Positions 17,103 to 28,188 of a stretch of DNA of 64,000 nucleotides are shown here, one piece after another. The stretch is from Caulobacter vibrioides. Its GTDB lineage: Bacteria > Pseudomonadota > Alphaproteobacteria > Caulobacterales > Caulobacteraceae. The notes under the pieces were generated by a model. It saw nothing but the letters and a program-made list of their open reading frames with translations, made no database searches and was not told the origin of the DNA. Position 1 is the stretch's first letter; every line of letters begins with the position of its first letter. The stretch covers positions 2,356,001 through 2,420,000 of the forward strand of contig NZ_CP023315.3 of the NCBI RefSeq assembly GCF_002310375.3, written 5' to 3'. Made by a program: the position numbers and the translations under genes.

Positions 17103-18413
17103 CTATTTCTTCGGATCGATCAGCGCGTCGTAGACGAGCTTAGCGCTATCATCGTCGATGTCCTTGATCGCCGGATCGCCGCCCTTGTTCAGGATGTGAA
17201 TCATGCCCAGGAAGAACAGATCGTTCTTCGGGTCGATCCAGAACCAGGTGCCGGCCGCGCCGCCCCAGCTGTAGGTTCCCTCGCCTTGCGGCCCGGCCTT
17301 GGCGCTGTCGAGCACGAGGGCGAAGTCGAGGCCGAAACCGCGCCCGCGCGCCGTGTTGAACGGCGGTTCGCTAGAATTCATGATCGTGTCGCTCAGCGCG
17401 TTGGTGCGCATCAGCGTCACGGTCTCGGGCTTCAGGATGCGGGCGCCGTCCAGTTCTCCGCCATTCAGCAGCATCTGGGCGAAGCGGGCGTAGTCGGCGT
17501 TGGTCGAGACCAGACCGCCGCCGCCCGAGGCCATGGCCGGCGGCTTGGTGATGTCGAGCACCATGTAGCCGTCCGCCGGGACCAGCTTGTTGACCTTCGG
17601 GCTCCACACATAGAGCGACGCCAAACGGTCGGCCTTCTCGGCGGGCAGCCAGAAGCCGGTGTCCTTCATCTTCAGCGGGTCGAAGATGCGGGCCTTCATG
17701 AAGTCGGCCAGCGACATGCCGGTCAGCTTCTCGACGATCAACCCCTGGATATCGACGGCGATGCTGTACTTCCAGCGCTTGCCGGGCTGGTCCACCAGGG
17801 GGATCTCGGCGATCGCCTTGACGAAGTCAGCCCGCGAGCGCGCGCCCAGCACCTTGTCGGCATAGGCCTTGTCGAGCGGGTTGTCGGGCGTGAGGCCATA
17901 GGCGAAGCCCGCCGAATGGCTCATCAGTTCGCGCATCGTCGGCGGGCGCTCAGCCGGGACCGTCTCGAACGACCCATCGGCCTTCACGCCCTTGTAGACC
18001 TGCAGGTTGGCGAACTCGGGGATGAACTTGCTGACCGGATCGTCCAGCGTCCACTTGCCCTCTTCGAAGAGGATCATCATCGCGACGCCGGTGACCGGTT
18101 TGGTCTGCGAATAGATACGGAAGACCGTGTCCTTGGTCATCGGCGGGCCATCGAAGCCCTTCTTGCCGTGAACCTCGAAGTTCACGACCTTGCCGTGGCG
18201 CACCAGCATGGTGGTCACGCCCGGCAGATGGCCCTTGTCGACGAGGCCCTGCATGTGGGCGTCGAGCTTCTTGAGGCCCTCCGGGGCGAACCCGACGCTC
18301 TCGGGCGCGGCGACGGCAATGGACGGACCGCTTGGATTGGCGACCGCCGTCAGCGGGCCGCTCGCCAGCACCGCCGCCAGTAAGCTCGCCTTGATCAAGT
18401 TACGAACCGCCAA
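17103..18413 (-). CDS. Serine hydrolase, class C beta-lactamase/EstB-like, exported
   Basis: A 436-residue protein with a signal peptide (cleavage near AVAN, residue 25). It has the SxxK catalytic motif in IYSQTKPVTG, a conserved Tyr region WKYSIAVDIQG and the WGGAAGTWFW segment in the KTG position. The family includes esterases, DD-peptidases and beta-lactamases, and substrates vary. No ATG precedes the signal peptide. I place the start at TTG 18413 because GGGAGGG lies 7 nt upstream. It is paralogous to the gene at 20224-21612, on the other side of the RsaA-like gene. It precedes the three-gene redox unit by 37 bp. Confidence 0.87.
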   Translation of the reverse strand: MAVRNLIKASLLAAVLASGPLTAVANPSGPSIAVAAPESVGFAPEGLKKLDAHMQGLVDKGHLPGVTTMLVRHGKVVNFEVHGKKGFDGPPMTKDTVFRIYSQTKPVTGVAMMILFEEGKWTLDDPVSKFIPEFANLQVYKGVKADGSFETVPAERPPTMRELMSHSAGFAYGLTPDNPLDKAYADKVLGARSRADFVKAIAEIPLVDQPGKRWKYSIAVDIQGLIVEKLTGMSLADFMKARIFDPLKMKDTGFWLPAEKADRLASLYVWSPKVNKLVPADGYMVLDITKPPAMASGGGGLVSTNADYARFAQMLLNGGELDGARILKPETVTLMRTNALSDTIMNSSEPPFNTARGRGFGLDFALVLDSAKAGPQGEGTYSWGGAAGTWFWIDPKNDLFFLGMIHILNKGGDPAIKDIDDDSAKLVYDALIDPKK

Positions 18414-18470
18414 ACCACCCTCCCGAACACTTGTTTGAGGGTGACCTTAGAGCGCCCGACCGAGCGTTGA

Positions 18471-18573
18471 AACCCGCTTTTTCGACGGCGCGCCGCACCG
18501 GCCACGGCCACGCCGCAGGATTAAGGAAGTTTCACATAAAGCGGGTTGATCGAACGCCGTTCATGTATATTTT
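18471..18573 (+). promoter_or_regulatory. Likely promoter and inverted repeat ahead of the RsaA-like gene
   Basis: An AT-rich stretch contains TTGATC (18546-18551) and TATTTT (18568-18573) with a 16-bp spacer, a plausible sigma-70-type promoter. A perfect 10-bp inverted repeat (AACCCGCTTT at 18471-18480, AAAGCGGGTT at 18538-18547) ends exactly at the -35 hexamer. That would suit an operator pair or looping. The 199-bp gap holds no gene. Confidence 0.4.
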
Positions 18574-18612
18574 TTACTGCACGAGGGATTACGAAAGATT
18601 CAGGAACGCGTT

Positions 18613-20049
18613 ATGGCCACACTCGACAACTTGGTCGCCATCTATCGGAACGTCCACCGGCTCTCCGCCGGCGCGGATCTGCCCACCGACGCCCGCGTGC
18701 AGATCAATCTGATGGCGCAGGGCATCGACGCCGCGCGCAACGGCATGGTGGGAGATCTGTGGACCTATGCCAGCGCGGTCAGCTGGATCCAGGACAGCGC
18801 CAAGGCGACCACGCAGGTGGCGGTCATGTCCTATGGCTTCCTGGCCGATCTGACGCTGAGCAACTTGGGAGCCGACTACCTCGTCTCGCCCAACGGCGGA
18901 AACCCGAACAATCTCAACAGCGCCTATTACGCCAACTTCAATCTGGAAAATCGCTTCATCAACTTCGCGGTCAACCTCGTGAAGCACGGCGAGGCCAAGC
19001 AGAACTTCATCGACGCCTATGGCGCGTTCGCAACCGCCTCCGACACCTTCCACAAGGCCTACGCCAAGCTCTTCGGTGTCGAAAAGTCGATCAAGGATGT
19101 GACCACCATCCTCGCCGAGCAGATCCCGAACGGCCGTGGCGGCGCATATACGCGCGGCGAGTACTTCGCCGAGATCGGCGGCGACGGCGCCAATGGCCTG
19201 GGCACGCGGGCGGCCATCGTCGGCTGGCTGATGGCCGAAGCGGTCAAGGGCGACCAGGGCCCCTATGTCGAGGCGATGCGCGCCTATCTCGCCGACCTGG
19301 GCCTGGACGGAAAAGCGGCGGCCATGCCGGTGTTCTATTCGGCCTATGGAAAGGGTGGCGACTTCGCGTCGGGCGGGCCGTCGGATCCCGGCTTGCCAGG
19401 CGAGTCCGCGCGCTTCGCTCACGACTGGAACGTCGATGCGATCAATCAGGAGCCCGCCGAGGACACCCACGTGCTGGCGACGGACGGCAACGACGTGATC
19501 CGGCCCATGGCCGGGGATCAAGGCGGGCTTGACGCCAACCGCCATATCCGTACCGCCGCCGGCAACGACCAAGTGGTGGTCGACCGTGGCGCCATGCGCG
19601 GCTTGATCGATACCGGAACCGGCAACGATACGATCATCCTCGACAAGCTGGACGGGCGGGTCGTCACCGGCGCCGGGTTCGACAGCATCAACATCGCCGG
19701 GTTCGCCCCGCTGCGCATGGCGGCCGGCAAGGTCACCAGCATTGCCACGATCGAGGACTTCGAGAAGGGCTTCGATCTTCTGGGCTTCACCGACGCCGTC
19801 GGACCTGGAGAGAAGAAGCAGCTGTTCTTCATCACGACCGCCACCTTCGACGATGCGCTGACCGCCTATGCCGGACTGACCGCAGCCAACAGCAATACGG
19901 TGTTCGAATGGGGCGCCGACACCTACATCTTCCACCAGAACGCCACCCCCGGGCTCGACGCAGGCGATGGCCTGATCAAGCTGACGGGCGTGGTCGGCCT
20001 GGCCGTCGGCAAGGCCAACGCTCCCGGCGATATCCTGTTCGCGGCCTAG
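18613..20049 (+). CDS. RsaA-like N-terminal anchor domain protein with degenerate RTX repeats
   Basis: A 478-residue protein without a classical signal peptide. Residues about 1-200 resemble, from memory, the N-terminal LPS-anchoring region of the Caulobacter S-layer protein RsaA. Compare LNSAYYANFNLENRFINFAV here with RsaA [20 protein letters not shown]. DUF4214-like features also fit. Residues about 290-360 hold four degenerate calcium-binding repeats (DGNDVI, AGNDQVV, GTGNDTII, GAGFDSI). The hydrophobic C-terminus (ILFAA) fits a type I secretion signal. I infer a cell-surface protein that attaches as RsaA does. AGGA precedes ATG 18613. No secretion ABC genes are nearby. Function unknown. 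Confidence 0.75.
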   Translation: MATLDNLVAIYRNVHRLSAGADLPTDARVQINLMAQGIDAARNGMVGDLWTYASAVSWIQDSAKATTQVAVMSYGFLADLTLSNLGADYLVSPNGGNPNNLNSAYYANFNLENRFINFAVNLVKHGEAKQNFIDAYGAFATASDTFHKAYAKLFGVEKSIKDVTTILAEQIPNGRGGAYTRGEYFAEIGGDGANGLGTRAAIVGWLMAEAVKGDQGPYVEAMRAYLADLGLDGKAAAMPVFYSAYGKGGDFASGGPSDPGLPGESARFAHDWNVDAINQEPAEDTHVLATDGNDVIRPMAGDQGGLDANRHIRTAAGNDQVVVDRGAMRGLIDTGTGNDTIILDKLDGRVVTGAGFDSINIAGFAPLRMAAGKVTSIATIEDFEKGFDLLGFTDAVGPGEKKQLFFITTATFDDALTAYAGLTAANSNTVFEWGADTYIFHQNATPGLDAGDGLIKLTGVVGLAVGKANAPGDILFAA

Positions 20050-20078
20050 AACTTCAGCCCTTCTAGATCGTGCGGGAA

Positions 20079-20113
20079 CTCCCCTCGCCCTTGGCGGGGG
20101 GAGCTTTCTCTTA
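20079..20113 (+). terminator. Rho-independent terminator of the RsaA-like gene
   Basis: An 11-bp stem (CTCCCCTCGCC / GGCGGGGGGAG, one G-U pair) with a CTT loop, followed by the T-rich CTTTCTCTT. It lies 30 bp after the stop codon. Confidence 0.75.
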
Positions 20114-20226
20114 GAGCGCGTTAGGTTTAGGCGTGAGCGGCTAAACCGTTCGAACGCGCTCTAAGTCTATGAATTAGAACCTGTTTATCTGGTTTAGATG
20201 TTTCCATCTAAACCAGACAGGCTCTA
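20111..20226. repeat. Two-hairpin intergenic element, copy A
   Basis: Hairpin 1: TTAGAGCGCGTT (20111-20122) pairs perfectly with 20153-20164 and encloses GGTTTAG / CTAAACC. After a 10-nt spacer, hairpin 2 has outer arms TAGAACCTG (20175-20183) and CAGGCTCTA (20218-20226) with one mismatch, an unpaired TTTA on the 5' side only, and a perfect 13-bp inner stem (20188-20200 with 20205-20217). The design matches copy B at 56509-56622. The last three bases are the stop codon of the serine hydrolase gene that reads in from the right. Confidence 0.8.
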
Positions 20227-21608
20227 GCGCGACACCGTCGGCTTGGCGGGCGACTTCGACGAGACCTGGACGGGCGGAACGGGCGGTCGCTCCAGCGCTT
20301 GGTAGACCAGGGTCCGCGATTGGGCGTCGAGACCTGGGCCAACGCCGCCGAGCCGCTGGATCATGCCGACGAAGAACAGGTTGTTGGCCGGGTCGATCCA
20401 GAACCAGGTGCCTGCGCTGCCACCCCAGCTGACGGTTCCAGGCCCGACCGGCGCGCCGGACGCGGCCGGGTCGACGGCCACCGCCATATCGATCCCGTAG
20501 CCCATGCCCGCCGCGAACGGAAAAGGCCTGGCCGACGGCGCCAGCACGCCCGCCGTGCCATTGGTCGTGACCACGAACCCTTCCGGCAGATGGTTCTGGG
20601 TCATCAGCGTCACCGTTTCCGGCTTGAGAACCCTCACACCGTCCAACTCGCCCTTGTTCAGGATCATCTGAGCGAAGCGGGAAAAGTCTCCCGCGGTCGA
20701 GACCAACCCGCCTCCGCCCAGGGGCGCGGCGGGCGGCTTGGTGACGTCACGCCAGGCGCCTTCGATGGCCGGGACCAGTTGCCCTGTGGCCGGATCTGCG
20801 TCGTAGAGCGCCGCCAGACGGACCATCTTCTCCTCGGGCACGTAGAAGGCGGTGTCCTTCATGCCCAGCGGCGTGAAGATGCGCTCCTGCATGAACACCG
20901 GCAGGCTCTGGCCCGACAGCTTCTCGACGATATAGCCCTGGATGTCCGCCGCGACGCTGTAGCGCCAAAGCCGGCCGGGCTCGGAGAACATCGGCAGACC
21001 CGAGACCTTCTGAACAAGGTCGGTCAGCGACGCCGACTGCAGCACCCCGGCGCGATAATAGGCCTGGTCGGCGAGGCTGCTCGGATCATCGGCCAGGCCA
21101 TAGGCGAAGCCCGCCGTGTGGGTCATCAGCTCGCGCATGGTCGGCGACCTGGAGACCGGCGTCAGGATCGGCTGTCCGCTCTCGTCCACGCCGCTGGCGA
21201 TCCGGAGGTTGGCGAACTCCGGGACGTGCTGACTGACTGGGTCGTCCAGACGCCACAGGCCCTGCTCATAGAGCATCATCATGGCGACGCCGGTGACGGG
21301 TTTGGTCTCCGAGCGGATGCGGAAGATCGCGTCCATCGGCATGGGGTCGCCGCCCAACTCCCGGCGACCGAAGGCGCGCGCGTGCACGACCCGCCCATGA
21401 CGCGCCAGAACGGTCACGCCGCCCGCGATCTGCCCCCGATCGACCATGATCTGCATATGGTCGTCGAGACGCCTCAGGCGCTCGGCGTTGAACCCGGTTT
21501 CCTCTGGCTTGCCCTTCGGCAGCGCCAGCGCAGGCGTGGCCACGACGGCCGCGCAGCCGAAGGCGCCGGCCAACAGGCTCAACGCGCGGCGACGCAACCG
21601 CCCCGAGC

Positions 21609-21612
<4 letters not shown>
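20224..21612 (-). CDS. Serine hydrolase, class C beta-lactamase/EstB-like, exported (paralogue)
   Basis: A 462-residue paralogue of the 17103-18413 protein: SxxK in IRSETKPVTGVAMMMLYE, the RYSVAADIQGY region and WGGSAGTWFW. The two share long stretches such as DDPVSQHVPEFANL versus DDPVSKFIPEFANL. The signal peptide follows a basic start (SGRLRRRALSLL). Start ATG 21612 overlaps the parC stop by 4 bp (ATGA), so translation is probably coupled to parC. Its TAG stop is the edge of repeat copy A. Substrate unknown; esterase or peptidase activity is as likely as beta-lactamase. Confidence 0.87.
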
Positions 21613-23884
<2,272 letters not shown>

Positions 23885-23888
<4 letters not shown>

Positions 23889-23940
23889 CGAGGGGATTCG
23901 TTACTCCGGGGAAGGAGCCTAGCAGAAATCCCCTCGATGA
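23885..23940 (-). promoter_or_regulatory. Stem that sequesters the parC start codon, or phoD-parC terminator
   Basis: Perfect 14-bp inverted repeat: 23885-23898 pairs with 23927-23940, separated by 28 nt. In the leftward transcript the right-hand arm of the stem contains the parC AUG. The loop holds a GGAG that can itself pair with CUCC. It starts 19 nt after the phoD-like stop. With no U tract it looks less like a terminator than a translational control element. Confidence 0.5.
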
Positions 23941-23959
23941 TTCGAGCGATCAGGACCGC

Positions 23960-25546
23960 TTAGGCCTGAACGATCCCCGTCTTTCCGGCCTCAAGGGCCC
24001 ATTTGGCGCGGGTCGACAGCTTGCCGTCCCGGCGGGTGATCGCGTCCAGCACCTTGAACTCCGTGACGAACGCCTTGGGCGTGACGTCGCAGACCGCATA
24101 GCCGCGCTGGGCGTTGTTGAACTTGAGGATCGGGTTGGCGGCCTGGATCCTGGCCATGTCGGCGCGCTGGTCGGTCCCGTCGCCGCCGGAACTGATCGAG
24201 GTGACGACAAACTCCGAGGCGATCGGAGCCCCTTCGGCCTTGGCGCCGTCGAGATAGAGATCCCCGGCATAGTTCTGGTGCTCGTCGCCGGTGAGCACCA
24301 CGACATTGCCGACCTTGCGGTCGCGGATGGTCTGCAGCAGGCGGTTGCGTGGCATGCGATAGCCCGCCCACGAGTCCGGATTGACCGCCTTGCCCTCGCC
24401 CGGCTCGCGGTCGAGGTCCATCATCATGATCTGCTGGGCCAGCACGTTCCAGGTCGTCTTGGATTCAATCAGCCCGTTGGTCAGCCACTTCTCCTGAACC
24501 TGGCCGATGACCTCGGCGCGCGAGGCCTCGACCGCGTCGCAGTAGCCGAACCGGTCGCCGCAGGGCTGATCGGTACGATACTGGCGCGTATCCAGCAGGT
24601 TCAGGTTCAGCAGTTGGCCGTAGGTCGCCCGGCGATACAGCTGAAGCGAGGTTCCGGTCGGGAAGCTCGACGCCCGCAGCGGCATGTTTTCGTAATAGGC
24701 CTGCACAGCCATCTGGCGCCGCAGGTTGAACATCTTGGGATCGACGCCGTCCTGATCCAGGTCGGCGACCCAGTTGTTGTCGATCTCGTGGTCGTCCCAG
24801 ACCGTGAACCACGGCGCGGCCGCGTGGGCGGCCTGCAGGTCGGTGTCCATCTTGTACTGGGCGTAGCGGCGACGATAGTCGTCGAGGCTGTAGATCTCGC
24901 CGCCGAAGTGCTGGCGCGGATTCTCAACCGGGCCGTTGGCGCTGTTCCAGACGCGGTTGCCGCGGCCCTCATAGATATAGTCGCCGTAACAGAAGACGAA
25001 GTCGGGGTTTTCCTCCGCCAGGCGACGGTAGGCCGTATAGTAGCCTTGCTCGTAGTTCTGGCAGCCCGCCACGGCGAAACGGACCCGCTCCAACGTCGCG
25101 CCCTGCGCCGGCGCCGTGCGCGCCCGGCCCAGCAGGCTCCGTTCCCGTCCGGCAGTGAAGCGATACCAGTAGTCGCGGTTCGGCTGCAGGCCCGCGACCT
25201 CGACGTGCACAGCGTGGCCCAGTTCCGGCGGTGCGATCGCCGTGCCCTTGGCCACGATGTTGCGCATGTTGGGCGCGTCACCGACTTCCCATTCGACCGC
25301 GACCGGCGCCGACGGCATGCCGTAGCCGATTTCGAGCGGCTCCGGCGCCAGACGCGTCCAGATCACAAAGCCGTCCGCCGACGGATCACCAGACGCCACG
25401 CCCAGCTGGAACGGATAGGTCTTGAAGACCGCCTGGGCCAAGGCCTTGCCGCTCTCCAGCGGGATCGCCATGGCGGAAACGGCGGCGCCGCCAAACACCG
25501 CCAGCATGCGACGGCGGCTGAGGGCGTAGCGATCAAGGACGGACAT
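23960..25546 (-). CDS. PhoD-like alkaline phosphatase/phosphodiesterase, Tat-exported
   Basis: A 528-residue phosphoesterase of the PhoD family, which hydrolyses phosphate mono- and diesters using Fe3+/Ca2+. The N-terminus has a Tat signal (SRRRMLAVFGGAA). Family motifs are VASGDPSADGFVIWTRL, FCYGDYIYEG, WDDHEIDNNW and VVLTGDEHQNYAGDL. Residues Asp, His and Asn in these motifs are the expected metal ligands. It is leftward, between recO and parC. No phosphate-box promoter could be identified by eye. Confidence 0.92.
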   Translation of the reverse strand: MSVLDRYALSRRRMLAVFGGAAVSAMAIPLESGKALAQAVFKTYPFQLGVASGDPSADGFVIWTRLAPEPLEIGYGMPSAPVAVEWEVGDAPNMRNIVAKGTAIAPPELGHAVHVEVAGLQPNRDYWYRFTAGRERSLLGRARTAPAQGATLERVRFAVAGCQNYEQGYYTAYRRLAEENPDFVFCYGDYIYEGRGNRVWNSANGPVENPRQHFGGEIYSLDDYRRRYAQYKMDTDLQAAHAAAPWFTVWDDHEIDNNWVADLDQDGVDPKMFNLRRQMAVQAYYENMPLRASSFPTGTSLQLYRRATYGQLLNLNLLDTRQYRTDQPCGDRFGYCDAVEASRAEVIGQVQEKWLTNGLIESKTTWNVLAQQIMMMDLDREPGEGKAVNPDSWAGYRMPRNRLLQTIRDRKVGNVVVLTGDEHQNYAGDLYLDGAKAEGAPIASEFVVTSISSGGDGTDQRADMARIQAANPILKFNNAQRGYAVCDVTPKAFVTEFKVLDAITRRDGKLSTRAKWALEAGKTGIVQA

Positions 25547-25599
25547 GGCGATACTCCAATGGACTGAGAATTCGCGATAGCGCTGCTGTGTGACGGTTC

Positions 25600-26337
25600 T
25601 TAAAGCCTATCGGCCTCGGCCAGGCGGTCCAGCAGCCAAAGCCTGGCCGGCGGCAGCGGCCTGTTCAGGGGACCGAAGACGAACTGCTCCAGAAAATGGC
25701 CGGTGATGTCCAGACCCGCCTTCACGTCGCCTTCCGCCAATCCGCCTTGCGACGACAGCATGAACGGCGGCAGGGGCAACAGCTTGTCGTGATAGGGCTT
25801 ACCTGCCTCGCGGCTGACGGCGCGGCCGGTGCGCGGGCTGACATAGACGAGATCGTCGAACGCGCCGGTCGCCGCGCACTTCGACAGGTCCAGGCCAAAG
25901 CCCAGCTCCTGCAACAGCCCCGCCTCGTAGCGGACATAGACGGCCGGCCAGATCTCAGGGATTTCCAGCACGCGGATCAGCGCTTCAAGAGCGTGGAAGG
26001 CGCCGGGGTGGGCTTCGCGCTCAGGTAAAGCCGCCGCAGCGATCGCCGCCGCCGATGAGAGGCCGGCCAGAGCCAGAGGATCGTCAAACAGGCTTGAAGG
26101 CCCCTCGCCCATCGGCTCCAGACTGGCCGAGCCCAACTGCCCCTCGACCCGGGCCCGGTAGCGGGCGATGACCCGCGCGCCAGGCTGCAGGAAGGGCTTC
26201 ATCCGCCGCGACACCGCGCCGGCCACGTGAGCGGCGACCTTGCCGCGCGCCTCGGTCAGCAGCTCGACAATGGCCCCCGTCTCGCCGTGCGAGCGGGCCG
26301 AGAGGACATAGGCTTCGTCCTCCCACTCTAGGCTCAA
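25600..26337 (-). CDS. recO: DNA repair protein RecO
   Basis: The recombination mediator of the RecFOR pathway, which loads RecA on SSB-coated gaps. It has 245 residues: an N-terminal OB fold (WEDEAYVLSARSHGET, GAIVELLTEARGK) and a helical C-terminal domain ending FGPLNRPLPPARLWLLDRL. It starts with TTG at 26337, overlapping the stop of the arylamine acetyltransferase gene by 4 bp (TTGA). No ATG lies before the conserved OB fold. Confidence 0.9.
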   Translation of the reverse strand: MSLEWEDEAYVLSARSHGETGAIVELLTEARGKVAAHVAGAVSRRMKPFLQPGARVIARYRARVEGQLGSASLEPMGEGPSSLFDDPLALAGLSSAAAIAAAALPEREAHPGAFHALEALIRVLEIPEIWPAVYVRYEAGLLQELGFGLDLSKCAATGAFDDLVYVSPRTGRAVSREAGKPYHDKLLPLPPFMLSSQGGLAEGDVKAGLDITGHFLEQFVFGPLNRPLPPARLWLLDRLAEADRL

Positions 26338-27200
26338 GCGGGGGTTCCCCAGGCCACGACCTTTTCCAGCACCGGACGCCAGTCGGCCTCCACCGGCAGG
26401 CCGATCACCTCGCGCAGGGTCGCCTCCAGCTCATCGACGGAGAGGTCGCGCTGCTCGACCACGGCGCCGGTGACGTCGCGATGGGTGAAGCGGTTGTTCT
26501 TCAGGGCGTAGCGCGCGGTCGGCGTCGTGCGCCCCACCGTCATGCTCCAGGTGAAGTGCGAGCTGGGGTGGGTGTAGGTGTAGAAATTGGCCTGCTCGTA
26601 GTCGACCTCGGCCCAGGCGCCTTGCGACACCTGATAGAGCGGCGCCCAGCGGCCCGACAGATCGGCCTGGACCTGGCGTTCGGCGACGCCGTTCGTCTGC
26701 GTATCGACGATGCGGAACTTGCCGTGCGGGCTGTCCTGGACCTCATCCGAGAACAGGCGCAGTGGCGTGGTCAGCACGCAGCCGCCAAAGCCCGCGTCGG
26801 CCAGCCAGGTCTCGCCGTCAATCACAATGCCCAGCACCTGGTGCGAGCGCGGACGTGGCGGCGCGCCTTCCGGCGCCATCCACAGCACACGGGCCATCAG
26901 GCCTTCGACCTGGAAGCCCAGCGCCTGCAGCACGCGCTTCAACAGCCCGTTCTGCTCGTAGCAATAGCCGCCCCGCCCGGCGCCGATCAGCTTGGCGTCG
27001 ACATCGCCGGGGACAATGCTGATCCCGCGCCCCAGCAGCACGTCGAGGTTCTCGAACGGGATGGCGTCCGGGTGGCGAAAGGCGACGGCCCGCAGCGTAT
27101 CCAGGGTCGGCTCGCGCGGGCCGTCATAGCCGATACGCCGGAAATAGGCGTCCAGGTCCACGGCCGGCGCCGCCCCTCTCCCCATTGGCGCGTCAAACAT
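26334..27200 (-). CDS. nat: Arylamine N-acetyltransferase
   Basis: Transfers acetyl from acetyl-CoA to aromatic amines and hydrazines. It has about 288 residues with the catalytic triad motifs: Cys in GRGGYCYEQN, His in RSHQVLGI and Asp in WLADAGFGG. The N-terminus AYFRRIGYDGPREPTLDTL and FENLDVLLGR are typical of the family. Start is ATG 27200, which overlaps the era end by 8 bp, or ATG 27185. It sits between era and recO, which are usually adjacent in this group. Confidence 0.92.
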   Translation of the reverse strand: MFDAPMGRGAAPAVDLDAYFRRIGYDGPREPTLDTLRAVAFRHPDAIPFENLDVLLGRGISIVPGDVDAKLIGAGRGGYCYEQNGLLKRVLQALGFQVEGLMARVLWMAPEGAPPRPRSHQVLGIVIDGETWLADAGFGGCVLTTPLRLFSDEVQDSPHGKFRIVDTQTNGVAERQVQADLSGRWAPLYQVSQGAWAEVDYEQANFYTYTHPSSHFTWSMTVGRTTPTARYALKNNRFTHRDVTGAVVEQRDLSVDELEATLREVIGLPVEADWRPVLEKVVAWGTPA

Positions 27201-28143
27201 CGAAGTCCAGGCCGATGTCGCTGAACAGACCACGTTCCTCGGCCCAGTTCTCCTTGACCTTCACATGCAGGAACAGGTGCACCTTGCGGTCGAGGATGTC
27301 GCACAGTTCCTCGCGCGAGGCCTGGCCGATCCATTTCAGGGTCTGGCCGCCCTTGCCGATGACGATGACCCGCTGGCCTTCGCGCTCGACCAGGATGGTC
27401 TGCTCGATGCGCACCGAGCCGTCCTTGCGCTCCTCGAAGGCGGTCGTTTCGACCGTTGCGGCGTAGGGCAGTTCCTCGTGGACGCGCAGATAAACCTTCT
27501 CGCGGGTGATCTCGGCGGCCAGCAGGCGCGCCGGCAGGTCGGCGGTCTGATCTTCCGGATAGAGCCAGGGCCCTTCCGGCATCATCGAAACCAGCTTGGC
27601 CGTCAGGTCCTCGACGCCCGCGCCGGTCGAGGCGCTGATCATGAAGACGTCGGAATAGACGCCGGTGTCGAAGAAGTCCTTGGCCACGGCCAACAGGGTG
27701 TCGCGCTTGATCCCGTCGATCTTGTTCAGCGCCAGGATCACCTTGCGGTCGGCGGCCTTCAGGCCTTCGATGATGGTCTGGACGTCCTGGGCCGAGCGGT
27801 ACTCGCCGGGCGTGGCCTTGTCGGCGCGGCTGGCCAGTTCGGCCTGCACGTCCACGAGGTGAACAGTGGCCTCGGCCTCTTCCGATCCAGCCCAAGCGGC
27901 GCGGACCATGGCGCGGTCCAGGCGGCGGCGCGGGCTGAAGATCCCAGGGGTGTCGACGAGGACGATCTGGGTGTCGCCCTCGATGGCGACGCCGCGCACG
28001 GGGAAGCGGGTGGTCTGGACCTTCTGGGTCACGATCGAGACCTTGGCCCCGACCATGCGGTTGACCAGGGTGGACTTGCCGGCGTTCGGCGCGCCGATGA
28101 TGGCGGCAAAACCCGCGCGAGTTTGGGAGGTGGTGTCAGTCAT
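27193..28143 (-). CDS. era: GTPase Era
   Basis: An essential ribosome-assembly GTPase that binds the 3' end of 16S rRNA. It has 316 residues from ATG 28143. G1 is GAPNAGKST, G3 VDTPG and G4 NKID. The C-terminal KH domain includes VIGKGGQTLKWIGQASREEL. The gene belongs to the lepB-rnc-era-recO cluster, but here two small membrane-protein genes separate it from rnc. Confidence 0.97.
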   Translation of the reverse strand: MTDTTSQTRAGFAAIIGAPNAGKSTLVNRMVGAKVSIVTQKVQTTRFPVRGVAIEGDTQIVLVDTPGIFSPRRRLDRAMVRAAWAGSEEAEATVHLVDVQAELASRADKATPGEYRSAQDVQTIIEGLKAADRKVILALNKIDGIKRDTLLAVAKDFFDTGVYSDVFMISASTGAGVEDLTAKLVSMMPEGPWLYPEDQTADLPARLLAAEITREKVYLRVHEELPYAATVETTAFEERKDGSVRIEQTILVEREGQRVIVIGKGGQTLKWIGQASREELCDILDRKVHLFLHVKVKENWAEERGLFSDIGLDFDV

Positions 28144-28188
28144 TGCGCGTGCGTTTAGCACCGATGCGCCAAAAAATCCCGCAGTCGT

